A stretch of DNA of 64,000 bases from Paenibacillus puerhi (GTDB lineage Bacteria; Bacillota; Bacilli; Paenibacillales; NBRC-103111): contig NZ_WUWM01000015.1 of assembly GCF_009846885.1 (NCBI RefSeq), positions 1 to 64,000 on the forward strand, read 5' to 3'. The notes below the pieces were generated by a model. The model did not search any database and was not told where the DNA came from. It saw only the letters and a program-made list of their open reading frames with translations. Made by a program: the position numbers and the translations under genes. Each line of letters begins with the position of its first letter. The first letter of the stretch is position 1. Positions 9,841-18,152 of the stretch are shown here, piece by piece.

Positions 9841-10352
9841 CACATGTACCGGAGGAACAGTGGCTGTTATTTGCGAGCGGTCAGCTTGAGTCGGACGAAC
9901 GGCAACGCTGTGAGGATCATTTGGAGCAATGCGATGAATGTCTGGCGCTCTACGCTCATGCTGTAGAGAGGCTAGCTTATAGTTTGCCGGAGCCTGATAT
10001 GGACCAATTGGCTGAAGGAGCTATGCAGCGATGGGAAGAACGCTATGGAGCAGCTGCCGTTAACGCCAGGTGCAGCCTAGAGGAGAAACATGACCGGCGC
10101 CGAAATTGGATGCGCCATCCGATCTTCCACTATACCGTGGCGGCGGCAATTACTTTGATCTTAATGGGATCGGGCGTGTTTCAGGTATTCACGCAAAATG
10201 CGAGTGCATGGGTCGATACGAACCTTCCAGCCGAGTCGGAGGAGCTCCCCCCGTCATGGTCAGAGCAGGTCATGGAACGCACCGTCGGATTGCTTGCTAC
10301 GATTCAACCCAAAGAGAAACTAGAAGAAAGAAGAGGGAAGCACGATGAATAA
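9837..10352 (+). CDS. Anti-sigma factor with zinc-binding ZAS motif and one membrane segment
   Basis: The N-terminus carries the zinc-binding anti-sigma signature His28-xxx-Cys32-xx-Cys35 (EDHLEQCDEC), with a further Cys25. A single membrane helix spans about residues 98-118, leaving a roughly 50-residue external C-terminus. This RsiW-type layout holds the cognate ECF sigma factor inactive at the membrane until the protein is cleaved. The ATG overlaps the sigma gene by four bases and its own end overlaps the next gene by eight, so the three genes form one operon. Confidence 0.88.
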   Translation: MTHVPEEQWLLFASGQLESDERQRCEDHLEQCDECLALYAHAVERLAYSLPEPDMDQLAEGAMQRWEERYGAAAVNARCSLEEKHDRRRNWMRHPIFHYTVAAAITLILMGSGVFQVFTQNASAWVDTNLPAESEELPPSWSEQVMERTVGLLATIQPKEKLEERRGKHDE

Positions 10353-11505
10353 CCACAAAAACCCAACCGTTGCTTTCATATTGTCGATGATTCCCGGATT
10401 AGGCCAGATGTATATCGGCCGTATATGGAGAGGTCTCTTCGCGGGCGGAGCCTTTGCCGGAGCTGTGCTGCTGGGATTGTTCCTGGCTTTTGTCCCGAGG
10501 GAGCCGGAGCTTGCGCTTGGCATGCTGGGTATCACTTTCCTAATCTGGGTAATCAACGTCTTCGATATGGTAAGAACCTTGTCCCGCTTTTCCTTCGCAA
10601 GGCGGGGGTACGGCGAACCGCCCTATCAAGCTGACTATCCGGGTGCGAGAGAAGCAGGAAGGTCCCACGGGGGACCCAACGAACCGCCCCTAAGAGGAGA
10701 TCACTATTATCAGGCGCCTTCCTACCAGGGTAGCGATCGGTCCTTCACGATATTTCTGTCCATTCTGCCGGGCCTGGGGCATTTCCATCTGGGTTTGATG
10801 CAGCGTGGTTTGGCCTTCCTGGCTCTTTTCTTTGGTCTGGGTATCGTTACGGTGTTCATGACGGCTATGACCAGGCAGGACAATTTTCTGGTCTTGCTGG
10901 GCGCCCTGCCCATTATCTGGTTGTATGCCATGTTTGATTGCGTACAGCAGCTGAATAAGAGAGAGAGGGGGGAGACGCTGATCGACCGTACATTTTTCGA
11001 GGACTTTCAAGAGGGACGGGAATCCGGCAAAAAGAACAAAACGATTGCTCTGTTGCTATCCATCTTTCCGGGAGCGGGACATATGTACCTGGGGCTTCAG
11101 AAGCGCGGATTGCAATTTATGGCGACCTTTCTCTTCAGCGTCTATTTTCTGGATGCGCTGCGACTTTCTCTGTTTTTGTTTGTCATCCCGATTCTTTGGT
11201 TCTACAGCTTCTTCGATGCGCTTCAGCAGATATCCCGATCGGGCCGGGAACCATTAGTCGATACTCCGCTCGTAGAGTGGCTTGCGCAGAGGCAAAGATG
11301 GATCGGGTTCGGGCTTTTGGCACTGGGTCTTTACTACGTGGTCGATCAGGTTCTGTTGAATACGCTGGATTTATGGTTATCCCGGGAGAATCAATTGCGG
11401 GTACTGAACTGGTACCGCAATTATTTTCAAACGTTCGTCGTTTCCTTGCTTCTGATCGGAGGCGGCTTCCGGCTCTTGTGGGGCAACAAAAAGCCGAATA
11501 GATAA
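10345..11505 (+). CDS. Polytopic membrane protein with three internal repeats
   Basis: The 386-residue protein contains three copies of a unit built on FxLSxxPGxGxxYxGxxxRG followed by hydrophobic helices and an FD...Q motif. The PG motifs fall at Pro17, Pro142 and Pro242. A hydrophilic Tyr/Pro/Gly-rich linker separates the first and second units, and a fourth hydrophobic segment closes the protein. The PGxGxxYxG motif resembles small TM2-type membrane domains, but I do not know its function. Overlap with the anti-sigma gene makes it part of the ECF sigma operon, so it could be a sensor, a third regulator or an envelope-protection effector. Confidence 0.8.
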   Translation: MNNHKNPTVAFILSMIPGLGQMYIGRIWRGLFAGGAFAGAVLLGLFLAFVPREPELALGMLGITFLIWVINVFDMVRTLSRFSFARRGYGEPPYQADYPGAREAGRSHGGPNEPPLRGDHYYQAPSYQGSDRSFTIFLSILPGLGHFHLGLMQRGLAFLALFFGLGIVTVFMTAMTRQDNFLVLLGALPIIWLYAMFDCVQQLNKRERGETLIDRTFFEDFQEGRESGKKNKTIALLLSIFPGAGHMYLGLQKRGLQFMATFLFSVYFLDALRLSLFLFVIPILWFYSFFDALQQISRSGREPLVDTPLVEWLAQRQRWIGFGLLALGLYYVVDQVLLNTLDLWLSRENQLRVLNWYRNYFQTFVVSLLLIGGGFRLLWGNKKPNR

Positions 11506-11532
11506 GCTTCCTTTCTATGACAGGGCAGCGGG

Positions 11533-12633
11533 TCACATCCCGCCCAGCTTTCGACGCCGGGGTATGATCCGTAGGAGCAAAGGGAGTAAAATGAACATGA
11601 TCCCGACGATCATCGGATAAATGGTCCCGGTAAATTGGTTGTAGGCAATAATGTTGGGGGCCAAAAGCTGTGCCAGGATAATCGTAATCAGTCCAAAGGG
11701 GAGCAGCAGCGGTCGGTAATCACGAATGTTGAACAGATAGGCGGTCCCGGTAACCAATGCATACATGGTTAGGGCTATCTTGAAATAAATGGTGAGCATC
11801 CACATGATCGCCATCAGTACCTCAAGCCGCTCCAGAAAATTACCGATGCTGATTTTTTTAGCCATGATATAGCTGGGATAGTTGCTGCGCTGGACGATAT
11901 CCGCGCCGAGTACGAGCGTGCAGGTCAAGATTACGATGAGCAGTACTATGCCTCCCAGAATCACTCCGGAATAAAGGTATTTACCCAGCGGCCGGGTTTT
12001 GGTGACAGAGGGAAACACCGCAAACAAAATGCTCAGCTCGCAAAAAGGAAACGCTAGGATAGGGAGGCTGCCCCTCAAAAGACTGGATGCATCATGGTTC
12101 AGATAGGGCTGCAGTCTGCGGAAGTCGATTTCCGTAGACACGAAACATACCAGCATCAAAAATAAGACAAGAACCCAAGGAAAAAAAATTTCTGCGGTTC
12201 TGGCTACCGGCTCCAGTCCAAGTCGTAATCCGCATATCATGACGATAATAACGACGACGTAGATAGCTTGAACCGGAGTTTCCGGCATGATCTGGGTTGT
12301 CAGGAAATCGCCGATCTCGCGTAGAAGCATGGAGACGACAATCAGCCATAATAGCAGGAAGCAGACGACGGCTATGATACGTCCGCCCCACCGGCCAAAC
12401 ACGCTTTCACAGATTTCTATTAGGTGCTGCTGCGGATATCGATTGGTTAACGAGAGGTACAGGGTGATGAGCAGCAGACCCAAGATATTGCCGATGATGA
12501 CCGAGAACCAGGCATCCTGACCTGCTATGGACGAGATGATGCCTGGCGAGATCAGAATGGAATCTCCCATGGTGAGCAGGGAGGCGAGAATCGTGAGCTG
12601 CCGGCTGCCGATTGTCGTTATTCTAGGGGTCAT
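11533..12633 (-). CDS. gerB: Spore germination receptor B subunit (GerAB/GerKB family permease)
   Basis: This 366-residue integral membrane protein has about ten hydrophobic helices and the endospore germination permease pattern (an APC-superfamily fold; ITTIGSRQLTILASLLTMGDSIL at the start shortened here is typical). The B subunit binds the germinant in the spore inner membrane. It is the last gene of the A-C-D-B operon, 23 bases after the D gene. The C-terminus ends with a basic stretch (RIIPRRRKLGGM). The substrate cannot be deduced from sequence. Confidence 0.93.
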   Translation of the reverse strand: MTPRITTIGSRQLTILASLLTMGDSILISPGIISSIAGQDAWFSVIIGNILGLLLITLYLSLTNRYPQQHLIEICESVFGRWGGRIIAVVCFLLLWLIVVSMLLREIGDFLTTQIMPETPVQAIYVVVIIVMICGLRLGLEPVARTAEIFFPWVLVLFLMLVCFVSTEIDFRRLQPYLNHDASSLLRGSLPILAFPFCELSILFAVFPSVTKTRPLGKYLYSGVILGGIVLLIVILTCTLVLGADIVQRSNYPSYIMAKKISIGNFLERLEVLMAIMWMLTIYFKIALTMYALVTGTAYLFNIRDYRPLLLPFGLITIILAQLLAPNIIAYNQFTGTIYPMIVGIMFILLPLLLRIIPRRRKLGGM

Positions 12634-12656
12634 GTCTGGCCTCTTTTCTGAATGAC

Positions 12657-12878
12657 TTAAAACAACAGAGCTTGTATCGGACGAGAAACGAAGGTTAGCA
12701 TGTCAAAAACGCTGGGAACGGGTACACGCAGCGATTGGATCAGAAGGAGCGCAATCCCCACTGCAAATAATCCCAAAGTGACGGCACACTCCTTGTATTG
12801 TTTATTGCCGAGCAGCCATAACGCTTGAACGGCCGCGATCATAACAATTACAAAAAGAGCCAAGCCTGCTTTCCACAT
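12657..12878 (-). CDS. Small two-helix membrane protein, candidate germinant-receptor D subunit
   Basis: The 73-residue protein has two hydrophobic helices (AGLALFVIVMIAAVQALWLL and CAVTLGLFAVGIALLLI) joined by a short polar loop. Small two-helix proteins of 55-75 residues encoded inside ger operons are known as D subunits and modulate receptor function. This gene fits in size, topology and position, lying three bases after gerC with its own AAGGAG. Identification is by context, not by a recognised domain. Confidence 0.8.
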   Translation of the reverse strand: MWKAGLALFVIVMIAAVQALWLLGNKQYKECAVTLGLFAVGIALLLIQSLRVPVPSVFDMLTFVSRPIQALLF

Positions 12879-12881
12879 GTG

Positions 12882-14090
12882 TTACTCCTTAACTTCGTTG
12901 ATAAACGATTGGGATACGGTTCCAGTCCGTCGAATGCGGATATCCGCTTTCACCCTAGAGGGGAACTCGGGATATTTATCTCTCCAATGATCGCTCAGGG
13001 TCAGCCAAAGCTTCGGCTTCTGTTGGTAAATGGCATTACCAAAGCCAAAGATATCGGAATTTATTTTCTGAGAGTTCTTTATAGCTTGTTTCATTAGAGT
13101 CGTTATTCGCATGTCCAGCGCCTTCTCCAGGTTTGTAATCGTTTGAGGGTCGCTGAGATCCAAGCTGCACTCAACATCCCCTATGTTGGCCTCGCCGGAT
13201 ACTTCGATGTTTATAGCCGGTTGGCCCTGATGAGACGCTATCTTCATGCGGCTTTGGGTGCGCATAAGCTCCAGCGTGACACTGCCTTTACTCTCGGGGC
13301 AGGCAACTCGTATAACGGTGCTTTTCACTTTATTGGTGATAAAGTTGGCGCCCACTCCCTCTGACCGGGACATCCATCCGATCAAGCGATCCCCGCGGAA
13401 TACCGCCAAACCCGTAATCGTCAGACGGGCAGGAGAACTGATGTGCTCAACGTTTTCCTTCTTTTCCCCGAGCTTGGCATCCCCCACAATGGAGATGCCG
13501 GGCAAAAGGGGATTAAGCCCTTCCGTCACAAGGGAGTAGATCAGATATTCCAGATTGGTTCCGAAGACAGGAGCCCAATTCTCCTCCGCCACCTTCAAAG
13601 AGTTGTAAATTTTATTGGCCGGAATCTTCTCTATCGTCGTAAAGGTATTCAAAATTTCGCGGGCTGTCGAGTTTTTGGCAACCAGTATATAAAAATCACG
13701 TCGCAATTCGTGATCGCGGGATAAGAAATCAATGATACTCCGAATGCCGTTTTTCGCCAATTGCTCGTTGATAATAACGATGCGCAGGTGGGACAAATAA
13801 ATTTTACGCGGCGACTTTGTTGTGAGGGACCGGAGGGCTTCCATGACGCTTCCAGCCGTTTCTTCATACAAGGTAACGGGAGCCCTCCCGCTGGAGCTTC
13901 CCCCTGAACGGTTAGAAATCTCCCCCGGATCCATGACTTGTGCGGTGACTTGAATGCGTCCGTTCTGATAATCGAAGCCGAGCGCTGAAGTAATGCCAAG
14001 CTCGTTCAATTCTTTACGGTTCCAGCATCCGGACATCAACGGTACAGATATACTAAGCAGCAGAACGATGAGCCTGAATCTCCCCGCCAT
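12882..14090 (-). CDS. gerC: Spore germination lipoprotein C subunit (Ger(x)C family)
   Basis: The protein begins with a lipoprotein signal: a hydrophobic stretch ending in the lipobox LMSGC with lipidated Cys22, followed by WNRKELNELGI, which is highly characteristic of Ger(x)C proteins. The 402-residue length is normal. The C subunit sits on the outer face of the spore inner membrane and is required for receptor function. AAAGGAG lies ten bases ahead of the ATG. It is the second gene of the operon. Confidence 0.94.
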   Translation of the reverse strand: MAGRFRLIVLLLSISVPLMSGCWNRKELNELGITSALGFDYQNGRIQVTAQVMDPGEISNRSGGSSSGRAPVTLYEETAGSVMEALRSLTTKSPRKIYLSHLRIVIINEQLAKNGIRSIIDFLSRDHELRRDFYILVAKNSTAREILNTFTTIEKIPANKIYNSLKVAEENWAPVFGTNLEYLIYSLVTEGLNPLLPGISIVGDAKLGEKKENVEHISSPARLTITGLAVFRGDRLIGWMSRSEGVGANFITNKVKSTVIRVACPESKGSVTLELMRTQSRMKIASHQGQPAINIEVSGEANIGDVECSLDLSDPQTITNLEKALDMRITTLMKQAIKNSQKINSDIFGFGNAIYQQKPKLWLTLSDHWRDKYPEFPSRVKADIRIRRTGTVSQSFINEVKE

Positions 14091-14115
14091 GGCTTACGGA
14101 CTCCTTTCCTATCCC

Positions 14116-15666
14116 TCACTTGCGGCTTCTGGAAGCTCCCGCCTTCAGCATCCTCCAAGGCACTCTGATCAACAGGGAATCTTTTAATTTTGCTATCGAC
14201 AAAGGGGCATACGGCGCCATATAAGGCGTCCCCAGCGAACGCAGGCTGCACAGATGCTGGACAAGGAATATGACCCCGAACAAGATGCCGAATAGTCCGA
14301 ATACAGCGGATAATCCCATGAAAAAAAAACGTAAGAGGCGAATAGAAGTCGCCATGCTGTAGGAGGGAATGACAAAGTTGGTGATCGCCGTAATGGCGAC
14401 CACGATGACCATGGCCGGCGAAACAAGTCCGGCCTGGATGGACGCTTGACCTAATACAAGCGCTCCTACAATGGACATGGTGGGCCCCACAATACGAGGC
14501 ATCCGAACACTGGCTTCCCGCAGAATTTCGAATATGATTTCCATAATCAGCGCCTCGACGAAAGCAGGGAAAGGAATGCCTTCTCGTGAGGAAGCAAGAC
14601 TGATCAGCAGCTCGGTCGGCAGCATCTCCTGATGAAAAGTGGTGATGGCGATATAGGCTGAAGGACCAATCAGGGCAATGAAGAAGCTCAACAGCCGCAA
14701 AAGACGAATCATAGAAGCGCTGTCCGCGCGCTGGCTATAGTCTTCGGCCGACTGATAGAAGTCTTGAAACAGACAGGGCACCAGCAGAACGAAAGGCGTC
14801 CCGTCGACGATAATGGCGATGCGCCCGGTTAGTATGCCCGAAGCGATATTATCCGGCCGTTCGGTATTATACACGGTCGGGAAGGGAGTAAATTGCTCGT
14901 CTTGAATGAATTCCTCGATAACGCCGCTTTCCAGAATCCCTTCGATTTGAATACGCTGGATCCGGGTACGCAGCTCTTGAAGAATCTGATCGTCGCACAC
15001 GCCTTCCAAATACACGAGCGCCACGTCCGTTTGGGTAACTTGACCGACCGACATCATTTGAATCCGTAGCCGGGGTGATTTTATACGGCGGCGAATCAGA
15101 GCCGTATTGGTCAGCAGCGTCTCCGTGAAGCCGTCGCGAGGACCGCGGATGACGGATTCGGTGACAGGCTCCGCGATGGAGCGATCCTTCCAGCTCCGGG
15201 TGCCTACGATTAGGGCCACTTGGGCGGTATCCAGCAGCAGAACCGTATCGCCAGACAAGACGGCCTTGCAAGCTTCTTTCAGATCGGTGGTCTGGCGTAA
15301 TTCGGAGACGGCCAGCAGCCGCTCGGTTACGAAGGTCAGCGTATCCGGGACTTGGGCGGGATCGGGAATGACCGTTGCCTCGGCAGATTCAAGCATCAGA
15401 GCATTAAGGATATACTGCTGGATGATCTGTTTATCTGCCAGACCATCCGAGTAGACCAAGCCGGCCCGTAAGGAAGGCCGGCTGCCGATCGAGAAGGAGC
15501 GGGTCAAGATATCGGGATTCTGCCCGAGCATAGTCTCCAGCAGCTTCAGGTCGGCTTGAGCATCGCCGGAAAGAGACGAGACGGGCTGGGCGGAGTTCGA
15601 TCCTTTCCGCTGGGCGGAAGCGGGCTTAGGGATCATCATTTGAATTAAACGGTGTAGTAGGTTCAT
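14116..15666 (-). CDS. gerA: Spore germination receptor A subunit (GerA family)
   Basis: This 516-residue protein has the GerA layout: an N-terminal soluble domain of about 280 residues (LVYSDGLADKQIIQ, VYLEGVCDDQILQELR) and a C-terminal membrane domain with four to six helices including the conserved MLPTELLISLASSREGIPFPAF-type segment. It is the first gene of the A-C-D-B operon and is needed for germinant sensing. The annotated ATG is directly preceded by GAGG with almost no spacer, so the translation start could be a little further in (for example the MM at codon 10-11). Confidence 0.94.
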   Translation of the reverse strand: MNLLHRLIQMMIPKPASAQRKGSNSAQPVSSLSGDAQADLKLLETMLGQNPDILTRSFSIGSRPSLRAGLVYSDGLADKQIIQQYILNALMLESAEATVIPDPAQVPDTLTFVTERLLAVSELRQTTDLKEACKAVLSGDTVLLLDTAQVALIVGTRSWKDRSIAEPVTESVIRGPRDGFTETLLTNTALIRRRIKSPRLRIQMMSVGQVTQTDVALVYLEGVCDDQILQELRTRIQRIQIEGILESGVIEEFIQDEQFTPFPTVYNTERPDNIASGILTGRIAIIVDGTPFVLLVPCLFQDFYQSAEDYSQRADSASMIRLLRLLSFFIALIGPSAYIAITTFHQEMLPTELLISLASSREGIPFPAFVEALIMEIIFEILREASVRMPRIVGPTMSIVGALVLGQASIQAGLVSPAMVIVVAITAITNFVIPSYSMATSIRLLRFFFMGLSAVFGLFGILFGVIFLVQHLCSLRSLGTPYMAPYAPLSIAKLKDSLLIRVPWRMLKAGASRSRK

Positions 15667-15702
15667 CCTCGGTTACCACTCTTTAGCATATAATCGTATG
15701 CC

Positions 15703-15732
15703 TAGCATTTCCGAATTCGCACGTTGGCATGC
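15703..15732 (-). promoter_or_regulatory. possible sigma-G promoter of the ger operon
   Basis: On the minus strand GCATG (-35, consensus GYATR) and AATGCTA (-10, consensus CATNNTA, one mismatch) are separated by 18 bases, about 37 bases before the gerA start. ger operons are known to be transcribed by sigma-G in the forespore, which supports the reading, but the match is imperfect. Confidence 0.4.
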
Positions 15733-15790
15733 ATCAGGAGAATAAACTCGGCAGGAGGTATAGTTCTTTACTTTATCCTTCTATTTCTAT

Positions 15791-17086
15791 ATGCTTAGGT
15801 GTATGATCCTCGGAGAGGAGGGGCTTACCCTGAGAACAGACAGCGTTGACGTGCTCTCGGTTATTTCTTCGAACATTTACGATTGCGCCACCCGGATCAT
15901 GAATATGGTCGCCCGGATGATGGATGCTAATACATTCTGTATCGCCAGCAATGACAGGTTGACAACCACCGTTCTTTCTTCCTTTAACCGCGAACTCGTG
16001 ATGCTTGAAGAGGGGCTGGTTGTCGATAACGAAGAATCTTACTGCCATCTGGTCATTCAAAAGTCGGAAGGTCCTCTAATTATTGCCGATAATCTGACCC
16101 ATCCGCTTACCAAAGATATGGATGCTACGAAATTCGTCGGAGGCTGCTCTTTCTTGGGCGTCCCCATTGTGACCTTGAAAGGCGAAGTATTCGGCTCTTT
16201 ATGTGCCTTTGACCATAAGTACTATGCGTATAGCGAGCAGGATGTAGAGCTTCTGGAGTCGTTGGCGGTTTTCTTTGCCAATGTCCTGGAGCTGGAAGAT
16301 ACGATGCGAAGCTTGAAGGCAGCACAGGAAGAGAATATGAGAATAGTAGAGGAAAAATCGAATTTATTGGCTGTCATGAGCCATGAGATCCGGACACCCA
16401 TGAATGGCGTGATCGGGATGACGGACCTGCTGCAGACGACGGATTTGACCTCCGAGCAAAAAGACTATGTAGGTGTTATCAAAACGAGCGGACATTCGCT
16501 TCTTTCCATGGTAGACCGGATTCTGGAGTATGCTAAGGTGGAATCCGAGCAATTGGAGCTGAGCAGGTCTGCTTTCTCCATACGCTATGAGGTCAAGCAG
16601 GTCATAGACTTATTCGCCTTCGAAGCTGCCCGGAAGGGGATTCGGATCCATAGCGTGATTGCCCCTCACGTACCGGAGCTGCTCTTAGGAGATGCGGAGA
16701 AGATCCGACAGATTCTGATCAATCTGGTGAGCAATGCAGCCAAGTTCACGGAGCACGGTGAAGTGATTCTGCAAGTGAACAGGAATGCCGCGCACACAAA
16801 GTCGGCATTCACGGAGTTGTTTTTTTCCGTAAAGGATACCGGAATCGGCATTCCCGCCGACCGTAGGGAGCGGCTGTTCCGGACCTTCTCCCAAGTGTAC
16901 GATCCTGCCCAGCGCAGGGAATATGGGGGCACAGGGCTGGGATTATCCATCTGCAAGATGCTGGTAGAACGTATGGAGGGGCGTATCTGGCTGGAGGAGT
17001 CCGTGGATTCGGGAGCATGCTTTTCCTTCATTCTTCCCTTGGAAGTGCCGAGCGACCAGGCCGAGCCTGCGAGCTTGCTCGGATAA
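15791..17086 (+). CDS. Sensor histidine kinase with N-terminal GAF domain
   Basis: Residues about 20-170 form a GAF domain (FLGVPIVTLKGEVFGSLCAFD), followed by a short coiled coil. The dimerisation domain has the H-box with phospho-acceptor His198 (MSHEIRTPMNG). The ATPase domain has the N-box LINLVSNAAKF, G1 DTGIGIP and G2 GGTGLGLSI. There is no membrane segment, so it is a cytosolic kinase. No response regulator lies next to it and there is no receiver domain. Start is uncertain: ATG 15791, ATG 15803 and CTG 15830 (behind GAGGAGGGG) are all in frame. Confidence 0.9.
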   Translation: MLRCMILGEEGLTLRTDSVDVLSVISSNIYDCATRIMNMVARMMDANTFCIASNDRLTTTVLSSFNRELVMLEEGLVVDNEESYCHLVIQKSEGPLIIADNLTHPLTKDMDATKFVGGCSFLGVPIVTLKGEVFGSLCAFDHKYYAYSEQDVELLESLAVFFANVLELEDTMRSLKAAQEENMRIVEEKSNLLAVMSHEIRTPMNGVIGMTDLLQTTDLTSEQKDYVGVIKTSGHSLLSMVDRILEYAKVESEQLELSRSAFSIRYEVKQVIDLFAFEAARKGIRIHSVIAPHVPELLLGDAEKIRQILINLVSNAAKFTEHGEVILQVNRNAAHTKSAFTELFFSVKDTGIGIPADRRERLFRTFSQVYDPAQRREYGGTGLGLSICKMLVERMEGRIWLEESVDSGACFSFILPLEVPSDQAEPASLLG

Positions 17087-17105
17087 TCGCACGATTACTA
17101 TCTAG

Positions 17106-17154
17106 AAAAGCCCGATTAGATCGCCTGCAGAAGCAGGAGTCTGATCGGGCTTTT
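17106..17154 (+). terminator. terminator after the histidine kinase gene
   Basis: AAAAGCCCGAT (17106-17116) pairs with ATCGGGCTTTT (17144-17154), with a second hairpin CCTGC-AGAA-GCAGG inside the loop. It may work on both strands, since tadA converges from the right. Confidence 0.85.
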
Positions 17155-17186
17155 GAGCGTTTACCGGGGATTATCCCGTCAGAGGG

Positions 17187-17654
17187 TCACGCCTTCCCTC
17201 TTAGCTTGCGAAAAAATTGAGTGAGCAGACCCGCGCAATCCTCCTGAAGAACGCCGGGAATGATCTCTACCCTGTGATTAAATCGCTCTTCCTGCAACAA
17301 ATTCATCAGGGTACCCGCGCAGCCTGCCTTAGGATCGGTAGTCCCGAAGACGACAAGGGGAATGCGGGACTGGACGATTGCACCTGCACACATCGGACAT
17401 GGCTCAAGCGTGACATAGAGCTGGCATTCAAGCAGACGCCAGGCGTCCAGGTGCTGACTGGCTTCCTTAATGGCAATCAGCTCGGCATGGCCAAGCGGAT
17501 TCTTAGCCGTCTCGCGTATGTTATAACCCCGGCCGATGATCTCACCCTCACGTACGATAACCGCCCCGATCGGAACCTCATGGATCGCTTCGGCCTTCCT
17601 TGCTTCTTCCAAAGCGGCCCGCATAAATGTTTGGTGAAGCTCTAAAGAATCCAC
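17187..17654 (-). CDS. tadA: tRNA-specific adenosine deaminase
   Basis: TadA converts adenosine 34 of tRNA-Arg(ACG) to inosine. The zinc-binding deaminase motifs are complete: His56-Ala-Glu58 and Pro85-Cys86-xx-Cys89. Length is 155 residues with the normal C-terminus (TQFFRKLRGKA). I place the start at GTG 17654, eight bases after AGGAGGTGA; a longer in-frame version starting at 17780 reads through non-conserved sequence. In B. subtilis tadA is followed by the SRP RNA and dnaX; here the neighbour is a riboswitch-controlled PilZ gene on the other strand. Confidence 0.94.
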   Translation of the reverse strand: MDSLELHQTFMRAALEEARKAEAIHEVPIGAVIVREGEIIGRGYNIRETAKNPLGHAELIAIKEASQHLDAWRLLECQLYVTLEPCPMCAGAIVQSRIPLVVFGTTDPKAGCAGTLMNLLQEERFNHRVEIIPGVLQEDCAGLLTQFFRKLRGKA

Positions 17655-17861
17655 GAATGTCACCTCCTCATCAGTTAGTAAAAACGAACAAATATTCGTT
17701 ACACACAAGCTGTGGATAAGTTTGTGGATAAGAACAAGGAAATCCTTATCCATTGTAGATAAAATGGGCATTTTCAGCAAGTTGTAGGAAAATGAATGGA
17801 GTTATCCACAGACCTTTGAATATGTGAATAAATTCTTAATGAAAATAAAATGAAGTTAACG

Positions 17862-17890
17862 TTGTCAGTTAACTGGGAACCTCCTATAAT
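17862..17890 (+). promoter_or_regulatory. sigma-A promoter of the PilZ riboswitch transcript
   Basis: TTGTCA at 17862-17867 and a perfect TATAAT at 17885-17890 are separated by 17 bases. Transcription should begin near 17897, about 60 bases before the riboswitch aptamer. Confidence 0.8.
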
Positions 17891-17956
17891 GAAAGTAATG
17901 AATTAGGCACATATACCCATATACTTGATGATGGATCATAGTCACGAAGTCTATCT

Positions 17957-18113
17957 CATTCGTTTTAAACTGGCAAACCTGCCGAAAGGCAGGGACGCAA
18001 AGCTTAGGGTCTAAGGTCCTCCCCGCGGAGAGGCTAAGACAGCCTGGCCGCCGAATGTACGTCTCGTATCGGTGAACAGGCTGTTATCTCGGCATTCGAG
18101 AAACGGCTTTTTT
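17957..18113 (+). promoter_or_regulatory. Cyclic-di-GMP-I (GEMM) riboswitch with terminator
   Basis: The aptamer (about 17957-18060) has the GEMM-I conserved parts in order: GGCAAACC, the P2 hairpin CTGCC-GAAA-GGCAG, GGGACGCAAAGC, the GGTCTAAGG region, GCTAAGAC and GCCTGGCCGCCGA. CATTCG (17957-17962) can pair with CGAATG (18052-18057) to close the aptamer. The same CGAATG and the preceding GCCG (18047-18050) can instead pair with CATTCG (18093-18098) and CGGC (18104-18107), which runs into six T residues. These two folds exclude each other, which suggests that ligand binding prevents termination (an ON switch); that direction is inferred. Confidence 0.88.
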
Positions 18114-18152
18114 CATTTGTCGACGAACATGGAGAAGGAGAGGCGCGCAGTT

